DNA of 9,577 bases from CAZNQW01 sp964575225 (GTDB taxonomy: Bacteria > Chloroflexota > Anaerolineae > JAAYZQ01), in assembly GCA_964575225.1 (NCBI GenBank), contig CAZNQW010000150.1:1-9577 (forward strand), written 5' to 3'. Below are positions 7,221-9,577 of the stretch, one piece after another (positions within the stretch are counted from its first letter, which is position 1; the number at the start of each line of letters is the position of its first letter). A program made the translations under genes and the position numbers. The notes under the pieces were generated by a model. The model ran no database searches and was not told the DNA's origin. It was given only the letters and a program-made list of their open reading frames with translations.

Positions 7221-7248
7221 AAAAGCCCCTGTCCACATGGCAGGGGCT
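7221..7248. terminator. Bidirectional intrinsic terminator between convergent transcripts
   Basis: AGCCCCTG (7224-7231) pairs perfectly with CAGGGGCT (7241-7248) over a 9-nt loop, extendable by two pairs on the plus strand. On the minus strand the stem is followed by TTTTCC, ending the kinase/regulator operon. On the plus strand, with AAAA before and CTTGG after, it may also end the two-TM protein transcript. Confidence 0.8.
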
Positions 7249-7279
7249 CTTGGTATCCGGAGACAGGTGTTCCGGGGCT

Positions 7280-7882
7280 CTAAAGCAGGTTTTGCTGTTG
7301 CGTCTGATGAGCGAGGATGATGGCTTCGGCCACCTCTTTCATCGGCTTGCGCGTGTTCATGCTCATCTTTTGAATCTTGCGAAAGGCCTCGGCTTCCGTC
7401 AGGTTCTGGGTATCGGTGAGGATGCCCTTGGCCCGGTCGACGAACTTGCGGGTTTCCAAAGCCTCGCGCAGATCGCCCACCTGTATTTCCATGGCCTCGA
7501 ACTCGCGGAAGCGGGCCAGCGCCACCTCAATGGCCGGGATCAGGTCCGATTCGCGGAACGGTTTTACCAGGTAGCCCACCACCCCGGCTTCGCGGGCGCG
7601 GACCACCAGCTCCCGCTGACTATAGGCCGTCAGGAGCAACACGGGGGCGATCCGCTCTTCGGTGAGCATACGAGCCGCGTCGATGCCGTCAAATTCCTCC
7701 CCCTCGAATTTGATGTCCATGATGACGACGTCGGGCTTGAGTTCGCGTGCCAGGTTCACGGCGCTGCGGCCGTCCCCCACCTCGCCGATCACCAGATACC
7801 CCAGATTGTTTAGCATCTCTCGCAAATCCATGCGAATAATCGACTCGTCGTCTGCAATGACCACTCGTGTTCGCTCTGCCAT
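7280..7882 (-). CDS. REC-ANTAR response regulator (PdtaR/AmiR-NasR type)
   Basis: A 200-residue two-domain regulator. The receiver domain (about 5-122) has the acidic pocket D11-D12-E13, the phosphoacceptor D56 in VVIMD, T85 and K107 followed by P108-F109, so all switch residues are present. The C-terminal ANTAR domain (about 136-197) shows the typical helix with AKGIL, and later TEAEAFRKIQ and the KPMKEVAEAII helix. ANTAR domains bind RNA and, when the protein is active, stabilise an antiterminator with paired hexaloops, so the output is probably transcription antitermination and not DNA binding. The start codon overlaps the kinase stop by one base (TAATG), and AAGGAGGT (7888-7895) lies in the end of the kinase gene 5 nt upstream, so translation should be coupled. 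This domain order and partner match mycobacterial PdtaR with PdtaS, which are unlinked there. The RNA targets are not evident in this window. Confidence 0.92.
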   Translation of the reverse strand: MAERTRVVIADDESIIRMDLREMLNNLGYLVIGEVGDGRSAVNLARELKPDVVIMDIKFEGEEFDGIDAARMLTEERIAPVLLLTAYSQRELVVRAREAGVVGYLVKPFRESDLIPAIEVALARFREFEAMEIQVGDLREALETRKFVDRAKGILTDTQNLTEAEAFRKIQKMSMNTRKPMKEVAEAIILAHQTQQQNLL

Positions 7883-9372
7883 TACCTACCTCCTTGGGTC
7901 TGTTTGGGAAAAGTCACAACCGCTGAGACCCCTTTGTCTCTTCCAATCAACTCGAACTTGCCTTTCAAATCGCCTTCGGCCAGGGTCTTGACGATCTGCA
8001 ATCCCAGGCTACCTGTGCGCGCCAGGTCAAACTCTTCGGGCAACCCAATGCCGTCGTCGTCCACCGAGATGGTGATATGCTCGCCATTGTCCTTGAGGTT
8101 GATGGTGACCGTGCCGCCCTCTTGGCGCTCGTAGCCATGCTCCAGCGCGTTTTGGAGCAACTCGTTGATCGTGAGGGCACAGACGGTGGCGGGTTGGGTG
8201 GGCAAATAGATATTCGGTCCCTGAAGTTCCAGGCGAATGCTTTTCTCGCGATCCAGAATCCCTTCCTGGATTTGATGAATGATCCGTTGGCTGACATCCC
8301 GGATGTTGATGACACGGGCATCCTGATGGGCCAGGAATTCGTGAATGACGGCCACGCTCAGGATGCGATTGATGCCTTCTTGTAAAGCGCGCTTGGTTTC
8401 TTCCGACTCGACGCGGCGCGATTGCAGGCGCAACAGCGAAGCGATGGTCTGCATATTGTTCTTGACCCGGTGATGGATCTCCTGGATCATGGCCGCCTTG
8501 ACCCGCAGTTCTTCACCCTGGCGGCGGGCGTCGGTCGCGTCGTGGATGGTGAGCAGCAGCCCCACCAATTGCGGAGACGTCCGGCGGTTGGGCAAGAGTC
8601 GTTCGATGCCCTTGCTCGACGAGTACAGGGGAATGGCCTTTTTGATCCAGACAAGCCCGCCGGCCTGGGACTCGCTCTCGACGCAGCGTCCCTCTTCCAG
8701 GGCCCTCGCAGCGAGTTCGTTATCATCCATCTCGAGATCGTGGATGTGGCGCTTGAGCAGGTCGCCGGCATAGCCCAATTTGCGGTAGAGATTGGTGGCA
8801 ATGCCGCTGAGGTACTGAATGCGAAGCTGGTCATCGAGCACGAGGATGCCGTCATGTTCGGCAAAGGGCGACAGATCGCTCGCGCCCTGGAGCTGGCCGC
8901 TCATGATCGTTGCTTGGAGCTGCTTGAGGGCCCGCTGAAAGACCTTGCTGCGGCGCCGGTGGCGTTCGCGTTCGATCAGGATGGTCTCGATAGAAATAGC
9001 TGCGATGATGCGGTTATCGCCGGCACGGATGGGGAAAATCTGCTGCATAATAGGAGCGCCGTGCACAGGCAGCCCCGAGCTTCCGCGGCGCACCTCTGCC
9101 ATACCGCGGCGGCCCTCAGCCAGGGCTCGTAGCACGCCGGGTTCCTCATAGGGGCCGACTTCGCGCCCGACGAGGGTCTCTTCATGGATGGGAAGGATCG
9201 AATGGGGGCTTGCCTGAGAGATGATAACCGCTCGGTCTGCCGACAGGGGGCAATACATGAGGATATCTGCCCGGCTTAGATCGGCCAGGATCCCCAGGTC
9301 GCCCTCGATCTTTTCCAGAAAGAGGATATCGTTTTCTGTCAGACGGTCACAACTGTGAACGACGGTGTCCAT
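7882..9372 (-). CDS. Soluble PdtaS-like sensor histidine kinase (GAF-PAS-HisKA_2-HATPase)
   Basis: A 496-residue kinase from ATG 9372, close to the length of mycobacterial PdtaS. There is no signal or membrane helix, so it should act in the cytosol. Residues about 10-150 match the PdtaS GAF domain (LADLSRADILMY near the start). About 175-285 look like a PAS domain (DGILVLDDQLRIQYLS). The HisKA_2 motif EIHHRVKNNMQTIASLLRLQ gives the probable phosphorylation site H301 (or H300). The ATPase domain has its N-box N403-H412 (NELLQNALEH), G1 box DDDGIGLP (438-445) and a G2-like GSLGLQIVKTL. It should phosphorylate the regulator encoded directly downstream with a one-base overlap. The frame is open to 9567, but that ATG lies inside the tRNA anticodon loop. 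ATG 9372 fits the family N-terminus, although its AGAAGG is only 2 nt away; ATG 9432 is an alternative. No clear promoter is visible upstream. The two GAF cysteines reported for the mycobacterial enzyme are absent here (I50, A54). Confidence 0.9.
   Translation of the reverse strand: MDTVVHSCDRLTENDILFLEKIEGDLGILADLSRADILMYCPLSADRAVIISQASPHSILPIHEETLVGREVGPYEEPGVLRALAEGRRGMAEVRRGSSGLPVHGAPIMQQIFPIRAGDNRIIAAISIETILIERERHRRRSKVFQRALKQLQATIMSGQLQGASDLSPFAEHDGILVLDDQLRIQYLSGIATNLYRKLGYAGDLLKRHIHDLEMDDNELAARALEEGRCVESESQAGGLVWIKKAIPLYSSSKGIERLLPNRRTSPQLVGLLLTIHDATDARRQGEELRVKAAMIQEIHHRVKNNMQTIASLLRLQSRRVESEETKRALQEGINRILSVAVIHEFLAHQDARVINIRDVSQRIIHQIQEGILDREKSIRLELQGPNIYLPTQPATVCALTINELLQNALEHGYERQEGGTVTINLKDNGEHITISVDDDGIGLPEEFDLARTGSLGLQIVKTLAEGDLKGKFELIGRDKGVSAVVTFPKQTQGGR
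7888..7895 (-). promoter_or_regulatory. Ribosome-binding site of the ANTAR regulator, inside the kinase gene
   Basis: AAGGAGGT on the minus strand is a full Shine-Dalgarno, 5 nt before the start at 7882. It encodes the last residues of the kinase (QGGR), showing tight translational coupling. Confidence 0.9.
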
Positions 9373-9376
9373 CCCC

Positions 9377-9392
9377 TTCTCAGCTCTGAGAA
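9377..9392 (-). promoter_or_regulatory. Inverted repeat over the kinase ribosome-binding site
   Basis: On the minus strand TTCTCAG-AG-CTGAGAA is a perfect 7+7 inverted repeat (6 bp with a 4-nt loop if folded as RNA), ending 4 nt before ATG 9372. Its right arm contains the AGAA of the Shine-Dalgarno-like AGAAGGGG. It could be an operator or a weak hairpin that limits translation. Confidence 0.4.
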
Positions 9393-9487
9393 TGCGCCAG
9401 CCAGGCCTCGTCCAAGACGAATCCGCGTGCATGCTCTGGTGCGTGATGGCGACTCTCCAACCCTTGCCACTTTGGTTGCATAAACGA

Positions 9488-9516
9488 ATGGTCGATAGCG
9501 GTACGCCATCGACCAT
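9488..9516 (-). terminator. Hairpin after tRNA-Pro, probable terminator
   Basis: ATGGTCGAT and ATCGACCAT (9508-9516 and 9488-9496) form a perfect 9-bp stem. It extends on the minus-strand RNA through one G-U and three more pairs to a 3-nt loop. It begins 6 bases after the tRNA CCA end and is followed by TCGTTTATG. The G-U pair works only on the minus strand, which fits transcription from the tRNA. The T-run is weak, so termination efficiency is uncertain. Confidence 0.55.
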
Positions 9517-9522
9517 CGTCTC

Positions 9523-9577
9523 TGGTCGGGGCGGCCCGATTTGAACGGGCGGCCACTTGAACCCCATTCAAGTGCGC
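9523..9577 (-). tRNA. tRNA-Pro(GGG), 5' part outside the window
   Basis: On the minus strand the window edge cuts the gene in the D-arm (GCGC is its last half-stem). What is visible: anticodon stem CTTGA/TCAAG (9568-9572, 9556-9560), 7-nt loop ATGGGGT with anticodon GGG (9563-9565) and G37, variable loop TGGCC, T-stem GCCCG/CGGGC around TTCAAAT, acceptor 3' strand CGCCCCG, discriminator A, and an encoded CCA (9523-9525). G37 and the CGCCCCGACCA end are typical of bacterial proline tRNAs. It reads CCC, and CCU by wobble. The missing 5' acceptor strand is expected to read CGGGGCG. Confidence 0.93.

Noticed and set aside
6378..7238. Long minus-strand open frame (286 codons) opposite the two-TM protein gene
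   Set aside because: Its product is rich in Pro, Arg, His and Gln without domains, has no promoter or ribosome-binding site, and crosses the plus-strand promoter and terminator. It is a high-GC shadow.
7882..9132. Plus-strand open frames opposite the kinase, including one of 236 codons from 8422
   Set aside because: They are antisense to the clear kinase domains, with no own signals.

Overview
The window reads as a GC-rich bacterial chromosome segment, most likely from the Chloroflexota (Anaerolineae/Caldilineae-like). That is an inference from three things: membrane-anchored exoproteins with long Pro/Thr-rich stalks, the gene mix, and the codon use. It contains six protein genes (the first cut by the left edge), a partial tRNA gene at the right edge, three clear sigma70-type promoters, several hairpin terminators and one REP-like intergenic element. 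I see no phage, insertion sequence, CRISPR or defence genes.

Left part (1-2700, plus strand): two tandem paralogous clan GH-A glycoside hydrolases. The second has a visible N-terminal membrane anchor and a Pro/Thr/Glu-rich stalk, so it probably acts outside the membrane. Facing them on the minus strand (2704-3405) is a small anchored protein with a Pro/Thr stalk and a carboxypeptidase-regulatory-like beta domain. A terminator that serves mainly the minus strand separates the two.

Middle (3541-6009, minus strand): a GH94 phosphorylase that matches cellobiose phosphorylase in length and motifs, with its own promoter (TTGACG-17-TATACT), a leader hairpin and a good Shine-Dalgarno. Together with the surface hydrolases it suggests, without proving, a beta-glucan/cello-oligosaccharide route: outer-face hydrolysis, then cytosolic phosphorolysis. 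No transporter is in view. The following ~500 bp divergent intergenic region holds this promoter, a REP-like inverted pair of palindromes, and a consensus-like promoter (TTGACA-17-TATACT with an extended -10) for a two-TM protein of unknown function (6516-7187).

Right part (7280-9577, minus strand): a partial tRNA-Pro(GGG), a hairpin that probably ends its transcript, then a two-gene signalling operon. The operon encodes a soluble PdtaS-like histidine kinase (GAF-PAS-HisKA_2-HATPase) and a REC-ANTAR response regulator, coupled by a TAATG overlap. Such pairs control gene expression by RNA-based antitermination. The kinase start is best placed at 9372, because the longer frame runs back into the tRNA. 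Most of the window is ordinary housekeeping, carbohydrate and signalling content. The points worth a second look are the absence from the kinase of the cysteines known in mycobacterial PdtaS, an inverted repeat over the kinase ribosome-binding site, the leader hairpin of the phosphorylase, and the uncharacterised two-TM protein.
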